In this document: positions 1 through 13,800 of the stretch, in pieces
Layout: the number at the start of each line of letters is the position of its first letter
Numbering within the stretch: position 1 is the stretch's first letter
Assembly (NCBI GenBank): GCA_013433145.1
Contig: CM024182.1
Span: forward strand, 682,001 to 746,000
DNA: 64,000 nucleotides
From: Ascaris suum
Lineage: Eukaryota; Nematoda; Chromadorea; Rhabditida; Ascarididae
Direction: 5' to 3'
Made by a program: the position numbers and the translations under genes
Notes under the pieces: model-generated
Databases searched by the model: none
Told to the model about the DNA's origin: nothing
Seen by the model: the letters and a program-made list of their open reading frames with translations, nothing else

Positions 1-1651
1 TTGATGATATAAATCTAAGTTTCGCATTTTTTTTTTTTTTTGAAAGGTTTAGAGCCAGTGTAGGATTTTTAATTGGGAACTTTTTTCCATGTATCGCTTC
101 GTAAGGAATGAGCAATTAGTCGTCAGGTGGTTATTGTTTTTGAATATTTGTAGAACTCTCAAATCCTTGTCTAATTAGCCGAATTACAAAAAGCGCATAT
201 CGTGCCAACACTTTGATGCGTTTTTCCATTTCCGTTAGCGATGGACACGATTTGTGGTTTCATTACGACATGCACATAAAATAGACACGTAGGATTGTTT
301 GTGGTTGTTTCTACAGGTTTTTCTTTCGTACTTTGGTGTAAACTTATTGTGCGGTAAAATTGTAAGCTTTCTTCGACATGTGCTTATTTTTATTTTCTTC
401 GTCCGGTACAAATCACACTCGTTCGATGAATCCAGACAAAAAAAAATCCCATAAACATTTGAAACAGTCGCTACAGTGGCGCTGTAGTGACATTTGTAGT
501 TTAGCGACGGACATTTGCGCCGTAAAGTATCTGCTTGTCACGTAAACAAGCCGAGGTAGATCAGTTACTTATTGCGAGAACAGCGCACACACCTTTTGCG
601 GGAATATCTTGTGGCCTAAGTGTCCGCTACGAAAGTGCCCGCAGTACAAGTTTCAGCCGTGGAAATACTTCATGACATGAGTGTTCGCCGTGGAAACCCA
701 ACGCGGCGCAAACGTCCGCAGCTGAATTGTTTCATTCATTCACTTCTTTACGATTGATAGCATCTTGCATGGTGATCGACGAACGATCTAGAGCATGATA
801 CATCACATTGTACAACTATGTTCGACTGTTTTGCGCCAATACAGTGCCGTTTTCTTGCTATAAGCGGTGGGTTCATAGAAGCAATTCATTGTTAGCAGAT
901 GCGGCGGTCTTGTTCGGTTGCTCACGTGGTTCATAGGTATCTCCCGCTCCCTCAACCTCTCCCCCACCACTCCTATCCATCCTCTCACTCATTTTCATCC
1001 CTCCATTTACCTATTCCCTTCACTTATACCCCCTCCCCCACCACCATATGCACACGCACGCTGCTAGATGCTAGAAACCTATGTTTGTTGTTGGAAGTCT
1101 GTGCAGCCATAATCTCGATAGATCGTGAATGTGTCACATGAAGAAACATTTCCGCAATTAGATGAGCTGGAAGGGGCAGCATGAAGGATGTTGGCTACCG
1201 AAGGGCTTATTGTATATTCAAGGGGGTAAAGTTATATAGTCTTAATAGATCCGCACCAGATGAGACCTTTAGCTAAAGGGAAAATTTTTCGAGCTGACCG
1301 GAGTCTATTCGGAGTCCCTGCATCTCACGAAGCCTTTCTGAACTGCACACTATAATATAATATGATGAAAGCTAGGAAATGAATGAGGTTTTTGTCGTTA
1401 ATTTGGGTGGTACTTTGGTAAATCGGAGGACGGTTTGTCCAAAGAGGAGGGCGGGAGGTTAGGAGGAGGAGGCTTAGGTAGTAAATGTTAGACACGCTTG
1501 TTGCTGATTTTATAAGACTATTCATTCGGCATTAACAGCATGTTATCATGAAAGATTGCTATGTCCTTTATTTTACCGTTAGTACCACAAAGGTGGCAGG
1601 TGTGACTTATGCTTCCTCATAAGGCTTATTGCTTAAAAACTTTGCAATTCA
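1..1651. other. Upstream region of sel-10, no gene recognised
   Basis: The DNA is A+T-rich with short random open frames on both strands. No TATA-like element is clearly placed, as expected if the sel-10 start is trans-spliced. A C/T-rich tract runs from about 940 to 1050. Confidence 0.5.
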
Positions 1652-1660
1652 ATGGCAAAT

Positions 1661-1669
1661 GCTTTTCAG
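1661..1669 (+). promoter_or_regulatory. Putative spliced-leader (trans-splice) acceptor of sel-10
   Basis: The motif GCTTTTCAG followed by GG matches the nematode 3' splice consensus and has no recognisable upstream exon. It lies inside the longest open frame, just after an ATG at 1652. If it is used, that ATG is removed and translation starts at the in-frame ATG at 1733. This decided my choice of start. Confidence 0.5.
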
Positions 1670-1732
1670 GGAAGATATTTCAAGCCGAGACGTAGTGTCG
1701 TCTCGTCGACTCGCATTGCGACGATTTTCGGC

Positions 1733-1843
1733 ATGGCCGATGGATCGGCATTATGCTCACAGCTGATACAAAATGTGGATGATGTAGACGCAGCGTCCTC
1801 GGAAGTAAGGAATACCAGTTTTCCTGGGCCATCTAGCTATGAG
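1733..1843 (+). CDS. sel-10: sel-10 exon 1 (start codon exon)
   Basis: It encodes a 37-residue N-terminus beginning [10 protein letters not shown], ending phase 0 at GAG followed by the donor GTAAGTG. The ATG at 1652 is an alternative in-frame start if the acceptor at 1669 is not used. N-terminal sequence is poorly conserved in this family, so support comes from splicing phase rather than similarity. Confidence 0.6.
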
Positions 1844-4800
1844 GTAAGTGTCTTTGGTTCTTTTAAGGACACTGTTTCCACTGCGTAATCTTTCTTTTCA
1901 GTCCTTCCCTTCTGTTTCTGTAATCTTTCTTTCACTCCTTTTCACTCCTTCGTCTTCTCCACCTCCACCTCCCCCTCCCTGCCCTCCCCCCCCCTTCTCT
2001 ACTTCACCCCTGCTGCTGCTTTCATCTGTAGTCGGTGGTTTCATACTTCTTTATTTAGTTGAATGATTCGACTCTCATTTGAACGTTTTTCATCGATGAC
2101 TCTACTGAGTAAACAGGCCCACCTTTTCTGGCAAATGAGATAACGATCGTAATTAGGTAAGCGGGCGAAGATGTGAAAGGCGGTGGATGAAATTTATTTA
2201 CGAGTCTTTTCGCCCAAAATATCTGAAATTTTTTGATTTTTTTATATTCCAGTCGGATGAAATTCGTTCTAAAGTGCACAAATTGACTCATATATTTCTT
2301 TCTATTTCTGACTATTCTATCATTGACCATTTTCAAAGATTAGAGAGCTATATCCTAATTTTTGGGTTCAGTAGGGGAGAGTTCCTCATATATTTGCCGA
2401 TACTTTTGAATGATGGGTGTATTATCATCACTATTTCGGAAGAGTTAACGGAAGAATCGTCTAAAAGTTTCACTGATTCAATACTTTTAAGCAATTACTG
2501 ATCCACAAGCATCTCCTTTGCTTATAATTTATTAGATTGCAAAAAAAATCTTTCGTGTTTCGAAAAGTTTTTCTTGGTGAGCGCAGCCGTATACTAATAA
2601 TGTGGCTATGTGGAGTTGAACGACTTTTTTTTTCTCCATACACAGTATTGGAGTCATATATGAGATCTTCAGTTGGGGGAAGGATACTACCATGCAGATC
2701 TTTAAGGGGATTCGCGCTAAAGATCGAAAAAGAGTGATGAAAATTTGAAAAGATTCGAAGTAAGTAAGGCATTCGTAAGGTTTTTTGTTGAGTACAAAGT
2801 AAGAAGGACATAAGGACGGTATCATTCCCAGTTACAAAGAGGACATGAAACGGATGGCACACAGTGATGAACGTGTTGAACTTATATGATAATTTGTAGA
2901 TTAATGGATATTTATATTTAACTTACATATAATTCATATAATATATGTATAGAAGTTATATAATTGGTATAGACAGGTAGACATAAAACGCGATTGTGCG
3001 GTGAAACGTTTATGTATAGAGTGCATAATCGAGGCCATCAATTCTGTTTCCTAATTCGTATTTGTTGTTTTTCAAATGCTCAGCGAACGGTGCGAGTCTT
3101 TAATCCTCTATTAAGCAGTGTCATATTTCATCCCCCATTTTCCTTTACTCGAAAAGATATCATTCGACGATGGTAGGATCGCTTCTTAGATTCCAGTCTT
3201 ATGTATAGCTCATATAACTTTTGCATATTTTACAATCTTCGAATAGCATAGATCAGACGAATATTTATAGATTTCGTATTTAAGAAATTGAAAAAACCAT
3301 AGGTTTTGAGCTTATAAATGTTTGACTTAAGAATATCATTTTAAAATTTGCTAATCAAAGTTCATGTTTTATGTTTTTCGTGGTATAAATGTTTCCCTCA
3401 ATTTCAGTTGCGTGGAAATAGAAGGCGATCAGCGTCAGCGGCATGTGTTCGTCTTGAAGAGGATAGATTGAGATGTGTAAGTATTTATGATTTACTGCTT
3501 GAAAGCGATATATTAGGTCGCTTCTAGCCCACTTGGGTGGTCCTTTTTTTTATGGCCATTTTTTCTCATTAGAATGGAGGGTAAATAGAATAAAAGGAAA
3601 CATGAGATTGCCCACATATGTGCACTCAAATTTTCAATGGATCTTTTTTGACGCAATATAGTTAGTTATAGAGTTACCTAAGATGACAACTCGTTCAGTG
3701 GCATTGCTGGAACAAGAGTCGGCAAATTGAGAGGCAGCTCGATTCCCTTCGTTTTGCGAGGGGACGGAGAGGGAGGGTCATCAGCGAGTGGTGTGTAGGC
3801 GGTGATTTTGTAGAGGAATTCAAGATGCACTTCCGTTTGTGTTTATTCGTGTGATGCCGTGGTTGTACTGAGTGTCCCATCAATGATGACGCGAGAATTG
3901 GCGGAGTGCCAAAACTACTGTTCATTTCTTCATTTTTTTGGAGGTCCAGTAATGTTGAGCGGCGAACTGTTACCATTGCATGTGTTTATTACCCCCCCCC
4001 CCCCTCCCCGGCTTCCGCAGCCAGTCCTGTCCTTGCCTTCCATCCCTCCATTCTTGCTAGGGAGGGATATCGAACCACGTGGATGACCAGTGACTTTACG
4101 CAGACATCCTGTTTGCCTGTTCCATCGTAAATAATGAAGCATTAATGTTGGAAATAATCCACTCTCAGATTGGATTGTACGCAAGATTATTTTCGAATCG
4201 ACCGCAATTTCGAGGAGAGTAGATCATACGGTCCCCTTAGGACGTAACAATAGCACTCATGTCACTTTTGGAGGGAACGATCTCCTCTTTAAATGTTTTA
4301 AAGGAGCCTGATAGTTTTATTATTTATTAGTTTTATGTTTCTTTTTCTTTTACTTTGAACCAAAGAATTTTCCGCGCGTTTTATGCAAATTTAGAATTTT
4401 GCATCAGAGACGTATGTGTGCACTTTATTTTTGATTGCATAGAAAAAAGGGGAGTGAACATTTTCGATGGTGCTGAGATCTGAGTGATCCGAATTAAGCG
4501 TCGAGGTTTTTTTTATACCGCTTAGTTAGCAGCCATTGCAAACGGTGATAGAAGAGAAATATTGTTTGTAGGTTTACTACTCACTTGAGTTTCCATATGT
4601 AAGTGAATAAAATTTGCATGAGTTGTTTATAGGTTTAGTTACTTTCTTTTGTCTCCAATATAAGTAAGTAAATTTACATAAGTAAATTCTAGTGATAGTG
4701 CAGCCTCAAATCAAAGTGAGTTTAATCACCGAGACTGATGGTCCACCATGAGTGGTTTGACGTTGGTGAATAATTTCCAACAAATATACCCGATGTTTCT

Positions 4801-7800
4801 ATCACTTATATTACCACTGAGCAATATTTACGAGTTGTTTCTTTTGTATATGAAATATATTTTTTTAAAATGAAAGCTGTTTTTCTTATATTTGGGATAT
4901 ATTCAGAAAAAAAGACTCTCAATTTTAGGAGTGAGTTTTAAAGGTTTCAACTGCGCGAATGAAAGCCGCTATTCCTGCTTGAATGGTGAAATTCCTTATT
5001 TTTGATGTGCGGTCATTGAAGTGTTTGCTTGAAAAGTAGAATCGGCTGGTTAAACTCACACTGAGGCGTTATTTTCAGCAACTTTTTTTCGATTCTTATT
5101 TGTTATACGTACACTTTACTTTATGCTTTATGCTTATTTTACACTTTATATACGTATATACCTTATTGGAGTATTCTTATTTTGTACTTGAATGACTAGT
5201 GGTAACTCTGTTGACTGCTTAGTATCAGTTTATTCGAATATTCGGTAATTGCTTCAAAGGAGTGATGTGCAATGTGGCATCAGGTGAAAAGTGTTAAGGA
5301 TGAAGGGAGCAGGTATGTTAAAGGCCATGAAAGCTTCAGTAGGGTAATGGAGTTGCGAGGGATAGAGATTGTAAGGGAGATGGTGAAGATACCATATGCG
5401 ATGTTTATGGTTTATGATTTAGAAGGCAGCAAATTTTTGTGTTTTGTGAATTCTTTTATATATATTCCGGACGATCCTCCTAAGCGGGATAATATTGAAT
5501 CGAATCGTCAGCGTCTAATAAGTAAAAGACGAGTCTAAGCCCTAATGTTCTTGCGACCTTAAGTTTACCTAAACAGAAATAGAAGCAATATGAAGAGACA
5601 TTCGTAGTGAATGCTTTCTCGTTTAAATTAAATAAATAAGGAAATAAATGCTGTTTATGGGCACAGATTAAATCTTTTCGGTGTTGTATTTTTTTGGAGG
5701 CGTTGAGCAAGAAAAAATAGAAAAGACAAACCACTTTTCTTGTGCAGAAACAAAAACCGGCAAACTCTATAAGTTCTATAAGTTGTAGAGGAAGTAGTGA
5801 TTATTTATATAATTATGTTTACTGCTGATACTGTCTACCGTATTTTACTGGTAACGACTATAGTAGGTGGATGAAGGATGTCAGCAATTGCTGAGACCAA
5901 GGAGGTATCTGATATGAGCCTGTCTCTTAAGTGGAACTTGATCGGTTAGAAAGAACCTCAATCGAGCAAGAAGGGGATTCGTTGCATAATATTTCATAGG
6001 CATTTTTTCCATGAAAATTTGATTCCCTGTAGTTAACGATTGATAGCGATGTTATGATAAATGCGCACCTTGATATGTCGGTTTCTGTCTAAAAAGCAAT
6101 GTCATCAGCGGCGGATGAATTTTGATTTTATTTCAGCTCATTTTGAATGGATTTTTTTTTCGAGAATTCTTATGAATCTATAGAGCTATTAATCTTTATG
6201 CTATTTTATATGGCTCTTTGTCTGTATGCAAATATTTTAAATTGGTATTAATAGAAGCGATTTGTTGAAGTTCGATTTTATTAGGAAAGATTGATTTGCA
6301 TTCAAATGAATTTCCGGTTTTATATTGCATGATTGGAGGCTTGTTTATGAAGTTGCAATATTTGCTTTGGTCTCTTTTTCTAATATGAGCGAATTAATCG
6401 AGCTTTAGGATTATGAGGTAGATATGAACTGATAAATAGAAAACATATGATAACTCGTCAATGTGCTGTATTAGAATTGTAAAGTTTTGGTGATATACTC
6501 ATCGAATTGTAATACATGCATTTTTTTTTTTTAAATTGAGTAATGCTTATGCATAATTGAGTCATTTGCGATAGTTTTTAGTAAAAGTGGTAGCAGTTGG
6601 CAGTTGTTGCATTGAATATAAAGGTTTCCGATGGTTGATATAATTTGGTTATTGTAAAACGAGATACAAATGGATAACCGCTTTGCTTTTTTTTCCGTTT
6701 TATTAAGAGGAGTTCGTTTTTGATATGATGCAGCCTTAATCAACGATTTTTTAATTAATTATTTATTCTGTTTATTCTGTTTATTTATTTATTTATTTAT
6801 TTGTTTATTTGTTTATTTGTTGAAAAGATAAGGAAATCGATATGTTAATTCTTTTTTCAGTATTAAATTTGTTTCATGGTAAGAGAAAAGCAAACACCTG
6901 CGAGATGTTCTTGCTAATTTGTTTTAGATTTCATCTACGTTTTTTTTTTCTTTCGTCTAGTGGTTTTCATCTGATGGATGGATAGCTTGCGTCGCGCATT
7001 CATTTATGCCTTTTTTTAACGGAAGTTACGTTAGTTCAACTATCGTTACATCGAATAGAATTCCTTTCACCCAATATTAGAAGCATCTGAGTTGGGCGTC
7101 CTTCTTTAGCTTTTATGTTTCTCCTCGAGATTATGCTATTCGTTGATTTCTTTTTTTTTTTTAAATTTAAATTCTTTTCTTTTCATGAAAATGCTTAAAA
7201 CTTAAGAAAATATATTAAAAGCATGTTTATCGTCGTATATGTTGAACTATTATAATCGTTGTTCGTACGAAATGGTTTTTGCTGTTTGCGTCGCATAAAT
7301 CTGAACTACTAAAGATATTCTCCGTCAATCCAGTGATGCCGATATAAACGTTCTCTTTATGCCCACATCCACTAAATCGATGCCATACGGGTGTGATTGG
7401 ATCAGAGATCTTCAGCTAACGTATAGATTAATGTAGGTTAAATCGATAAGATCAGAGATCTTAACGCAGTGCCTACTGAGCTTTGTACTTCTAATGCATG
7501 TTTTTTTTTGTACATTTGAAGTGGTTGATCTATATGGTTGTAGTTGTTCAATTTCAGCCACAACACAAACGGAAATCCTCGCTGTTTAATGAGACATTCA
7601 AGGAGAAGAAGCCAGCATTGATGTGAGTTTCTTTACAGATTTTTCATCTTTGATGATGGAGTTTAAATATTTGCATCGGATCGATTGAATAATTTCTTTA
7701 AAAATCATTCTTTTTTTGCAAAAAGTTTTGGCTTGGAGAGCCATCATCGCATAGCATTTCTTCGATGCATCCGCCCCCTCCCTTCTCTCCCTCCCCCCCC

Positions 7801-10800
7801 TCCCCTCGAGCTCATTTCCCCTTTATAGTTCGGATTTCTTTATTGTCACCCTTCATCGGGCTGTGCTCAATAAAGTTTCCGCTCCATGCTTGTCCTCACT
7901 CTGTATGTTCACACTGACATGCGTATATGAAATGAAAACTGCGGATGCAAGCAGGGCTATCGACGTCCACTGCAAGATCAAAAGTGGAGGTGTGCATAAC
8001 ACGCGGAATCTGAGTTTGCGGTCTGTGTGCGCAGACTTCCAAGGGGGTTTTTTTATGAGAGCTCATTCCACTTAATAAATCCCTTATCTGTTCTTAAGGA
8101 TATCTTTTATTGATTCATCGAATACACGTCACTTACATGGGGCACAGTAGGATTCCATCAGAAGAACTACTTGCGTTTACGCCTGACTGGGATATCTCTT
8201 AATGAATTTGTAGGGGGGTCCTGGTTGTTTGGTTTCTGGACAATCCCGATCCTGGAAGGACCGGGATGTTTGCTACCTAACTGACCGTATTTCATCCTTT
8301 ATAACCTCGTCGCTTGCATAGTTCATCCTCCCCGAGCATACATGCTTCACTTACCGGTTTCTGTCGAATTGTATCCTCCCCTTCTTTTGCCTCAAATATT
8401 CTCTCCGTTTCTTAATTGTTGCAAGTTTGACAAGTCCTTGAATGAGGTTTAGAGGAGTACGTATTCCTGTGAAAGGGGGTGGTGGTGCCTACTTTTTGCG
8501 AGGTTGTTTGTTTCACATTGCTACTCTTTTTTTGCTCTGTTTCAGTTACCAGGTTTATCTACCACATAAACATTGTTGTGTACTGTGCGATGCAGATAAA
8601 CCTCATGTGATTGAATGAGTCATTGATATATGTGCTCCGCTTTATGGTAGTTTAATGTATTTCATCAAGAAAGATTGCCGCATCGTCTTCTGCTCCCACT
8701 AGAAAAGGGCGCGCGCCACTCGAATTGAAGGATGGATCTTTTCCTAAAACTGGAGATGTGGATTTGAATTCAGGAACCCGGCGAAGAGACTTTTTATTTG
8801 GACGATTTCCCATTCGATAGGTGGAAAAATAGAAAGACGCTTTTGAGCAGCACTTTTTTCCAGATTCAGTTTGATAGAAAATCCAGGTGTGCCGCTTAAA
8901 TTTTTCGTTTTGAATCCAATGTTTTAACGTAGGTATTCTATCAGATATACATTAAATTGAATTTGTGGGAAAATGTATTATGCAGTAAAATGTTTACACA
9001 AAAGCTATGGTAAGCTGAACGTGAGATAGATAGCTGTGAATTCTTTATCATTCCGTTGATCATTATTTCTATTAGTTTTAATGTTTTCTACTTATTTCGC
9101 ATCATTTCATCGAAATGGCTGATTCTGGATTTTTTTTTTGTCTTTATTCGGTATGAATTGGACTTTTGGCCTTCGATATGAACTGGGCTTTTGGCCCTCG
9201 ATAAGAGCTGGGCATTTGGCTTGTGTGAATTGAATTTCATTATTCTGGAATTAGTTGCTATTTTCGATAATAGCACCTCATTATGATACCGTAATTGCTG
9301 CACCTCATGGCACCTCATTAACTTCCTGTCTAGCTCTGAGGTTATATACTGCCCGTAGTTTTCAGAGAGGTTTTTTTTTAATCAGAGGAATTTTTCCGGG
9401 GAAAATTTCCTCTACTTTTTACACTTTTATTTTGGTAAAATCTCGAAAGAAAAAATCGCGTTCTTTGTTAGCTTTGCGTAATTGCGGCCGGATGATGTCA
9501 TCTTTGAAGAGATGTTCTATTAGTGCATTCAGCATTTTTTTTTTGTTCTGGCTTCTTTTTTTTTAAAGTTACTTGCACTATTGAGGATTGAATGATTGTC
9601 GCATTCAGTCCCGTTTACGTATCTCTTTTTTTTTCCTCGTTTTCGAAGAAAAGCATTTTCGAATGGGCATTGATTAGTGCTAACTGAATCGATAAAACAA
9701 TTTGTTCGGTTGCGGACGATTTCTTTCTCTTTTCTTTTCTCCTAAATTTATTTTATTTTTTTTCTTCAGTGAATTTGTGGTTTATTTCTATAAGAAGAGT
9801 CAACTTTATTTGCCTATGATTGGTTATTTTCTAAAGCTTTTTGCAAATTGCTCTGAAAAATTACATACATATGGAGGGATGTCAGTGCTTATTTGTGGTA
9901 TGCTGTCTGTCTGTCTGTGTGGAAGTTTTAACTCATGGATTGTTGAATTTGATGTAGTGAAATTGGGCGCTTAAGGCGAATTTATGAGCTTTATTGTCAC
10001 TTACAGGTATTTTTACTGGTTATATCTTGTTGAGCGTTATTTGAGCTGTTAACGTTTAAAATGCATCTTGCTATTTTTTACTTGAGTGGGAAGGAAGAGG
10101 TAATTTTAGGTGGAAGATTTCATGCAAGCGGTCGGTTTCCTAAGAGAACATGTTTTGCTTTCCTGTAACATCCGTCCTCATGGTCACTTTTTTTGGATTT
10201 AGTTATAAAAAGCGCATATCGGGCATTCAATTTGGCGTGCTTGGTCAGTACTAGTTCAGGGATGTTAGATGAATGACATTAATAGAGGCTTTCGAACAAA
10301 ATATTTACGGAAGGATTTTTTCCTAGATTTTGATTTTGTTGTTGGTTTTTTTTTAATTTTAGTTTTTCTTTTTGATGGTTCAAAAAAGATTCGACCACCA
10401 AGCAATCGCTTTCTTAGGTCGCAGCTGACAAAGAGTGTGTATGTTCATTAATAACGGCGTGACCGGCAACTTCACCTTTGCAAGCTGTGATTCGCGGTTT
10501 GGTTTATCTGATTCGTGTGGGGAACGCAGAGGCTGGTTCATAAAGGAAACTCGAAGCTGCATATGTTTCTACTGTGAATGTTGGCTAGTGCATTTCGTTC
10601 CTTGGTTTGGAAAGGAATTGCGGCTGTAATTTTTTATTTTGTTAGTGACAGGCTTCACTGCTTTGAGACTGTTTTACGCTTTCTAGATTATATACCTAAG
10701 CACTTTCCATTTTCGCAGTCAAATAATGCTTCATCAACGTAAATCGCACGTTATATGTACGCTCTGAAATTTGCATAGCTTTAGGTAATGTTAAGCGTTA

Positions 10801-13800
10801 GATTCGCTTAAGTTTTGCCATATAATGATATAACATGCTGGATGAAATCGTACCCCTCCATGTCATCCTCGCCGCCACACGTTATTCGAGTGTCCCTGCC
10901 CCAGTGAAGTTTCTTAGTTATTGAGGTAGTCGCTATATCCGGCACGTTGATTCTGCCCAACATTAGTACTTATATGAAACCGTTGTTGTGGCACACATTT
11001 ACGGTTAACAGAAAGTGATACGAAATTTGTATTTTTACTGTTTAATTAGTAGTCACCGTTCATTTTTCTAATGCAGTTCCCGTTTTCTATGGTAATGCTG
11101 AAGCATGGTGGTTCTGCTCTACAGTCGCGCAGAAGTCCAGGTCTTTCATTTCTTATAAAAGGAGGTAACTGCCGATCATTTCGCTGATGGCAATGAATGA
11201 CTTCGTGATGGGACCCAATCCATTAAATAGCACCGCATATATATCGTGCGCAAGCATCCGATGTCCGAGAGTGGGCATAGCTATGATCGTGGATATATGT
11301 GCGTCATTTTGCTGCAAAATGCTTATCGTCTGCTTGTACACCGCTATATGCCAAGCGCTTGCTCTAGCATCTCTCTCTTTTTACACACTTCTCATCATAC
11401 CTTCTCTCTATCCATCTTCCTCCTCTTTTTTTCCTCGTCCTTTCTTTCCATGCCTTACTTCCTTATCTTTCACTTTTCTCTATTTGTCTCTCGTATTGTT
11501 CTCTATGCTCTTCGCGTTGTATGTTTAAGATGCTCTTGATGTGTTCATCTGTGAACTGATAGCGATATGTGCACTCTCGAAGTGTTCGACCGCAGTTCTT
11601 TATTACAAATATTGTTATCGGAAGTTGTACTATACAGTTGCTTCCACTATTTTGTTTACTTTCCGCATCGTCCATTATTTGCGATTAGCCGTGATTTCGG
11701 TTGTCACGCGGTACGAATGTCAGTTTTTTTTTTTTTGGCAGAGTGAAGTGGAGGGGGTAGTATGGGGGGAGGGAGGGGAAGATGGTGAATGCGATATGCA
11801 GCATCAGATGGCTTGAACTGTTCTCCTTATATCGGACATGTGCAGTAACAGTAAAGAATAAGTGATTAGCAAAGCTGCGGTATTCAGTCATGTGGAAATT
11901 CGACAAGCCGAGGTTGGGGTGAGGGAGTGAGGTTAGTATCACTTTAGTTGCACTTAGTAACTTCACCCTATCCTCTCCTGACTGAAGCTGTAAGTATGGT
12001 TATGCTTCCTGAACGTGTATGTGTATTTGATCGAGTAATTGAAAGCTTTTCGATATATGATGCGCAATCTCTATTTTTTCTAGTCGTTATTATTTCTTAT
12101 AGCAATATTGTTGGTTTATTTTGAGGAAACAGATGAACTACCAACGTATCCTTTTTCCTTTCTTGTCCCTCATTTTCATAAGAAGATTTTCCCTGCAATA
12201 CTGATAGATATCCAAGGTGGCCAGCACATTGTGCAGGTTTTTTTTGTTGTTGTTTATTTTGCTTTTGGAGATGCATCCAGAACGGTTGTCTTTGGGAATA
12301 TAAGTTTCGATTTTTCTAATTTATTTTATCTTTTCAATGCTGTTTCCCTTTTTTTGATGCAAATGCAAACAGTGGCCGCTTGAGTTGCAATCTTTCTATG
12401 ACTTAATTAATTCAACTTATCTATAAATTATGGGATGATTCATAGGTAATTTGCAGGTAATTTTGCTGCAATCTGTTGGCAAAGTTGTTGGGAAATTGCA
12501 ATCTGTTGCTCTTTGAAACAAACACCTGAGGAAGGTTTTTATGTAGAATGCGTTGAATGAAAGGTTTTCTCTTTCTTTTCGTTTTTTTTTTCTCGCACTA
12601 ACCTGTTGGAAGACAAATGCTTTCATGTCTTAATGAGGGATTTTTCTCGTCAGATTTATAGCACTTTCAACTCGCTATTTGGGTTTTTGATTTATTCGTT
12701 GAGGATATTAGACGGTCTATTTCGCCGAGTGTGAATTTCTCGTTAGAAAACCTCAGCGAATTGTTGAAATCTATAGGAAAGTAATTCCACATATATGTAC
12801 GTTATGCGTTTATTCATGATTTAGTCGTGGAACGATTACATTTGCATATTTCATGCAAATGCTTTCAATTTAATTTATATGTTTGATTAAAAATTTTCTA
12901 TATGTTACAAGCGAAGGATATTTTTCTTTTAAGTTTTTACGTTTATTTTTCTTGCGTATTACATTAGAATTAAACATCTTCGTTTCTTAGGTTGTCATTA
13001 ACCGAATCGATGATCGTTAAATGTTTTTGAATAGCTGACTAAAGCACATCTCAACGCATTCGAGTTTCTTATCTTTGCGCGCAAATATAGGAAGCAGTTA
13101 GGATAGTGGGTAGAGTGCTCTTGGAGTCTTATTCGTTACCAGGTAATTAAGGTTGATAATTAGGCACAACGCACCTGGGTTCGAGAAGAAGAACGACTCC
13201 ACTTTGTTGGAAGCATCATAATCTCTTCGATGAATCTTTGTTAATGAAGCTGAAGATGTTTGTATACATTGGTTTTAGGTTTTGGTGTTGGGTTTTTGGA
13301 GTTGGCCTGCTGGTTTAAACCGTCTCTCTCTTTTCCACATTGAAGACGAGGAGGGGAATTTCTATGTTTATAGCAGAAATGAGTTTTATTCGCTAGGTGA
13401 ATTCTCATTAGTTTCTACCTGTTGAGTGGTGATTTTCGGTCAGCTGTAAAGAAAAGACGCAAGAAAAGTCATTTGTTTAGATTTGTTGAAACTTATGGAA
13501 TTAATTTTTTATCTGCGGTAATGTTTTATCGGAAATCGAAAGTTAGGTGAATATATAGTTTCAATGTGTAAGTGCTGCAAGTTGCAAAGGTAAAATAAAT
13601 AAAGCAGCATTTCGAGCATATTCTTGTCACTATTAACATGATGTTTTAGGTTGTTTTCTACCTTGTAAATATCAGCTTTTGTTTCTTTTCTTTTTTTTTT
13701 TATTTGATTTGGATTTCTATTTTTATTTCTTAGTTCGTTTCTTTTAAATTGGTATAGGGACATCTGACTGGTGCACTTTCAGTGCCACACATCAATGCAT

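Noticed and set aside
2187..2862. Overlapping 97-130-codon frames on both strands in sel-10 intron 1
   Set aside because: They lack splice support and family signal, and have A+T-rich composition typical of the intron.
5272..5538. 88-codon + ORF in sel-10 intron 2
   Set aside because: No homology recognised. As an exon it would need unsupported splice sites, and it does not improve the sel-10 model.
10921..10945. TGAGGTAGT word resembling the let-7 seed
   Set aside because: Only about nine bases match and no hairpin arm is visible.
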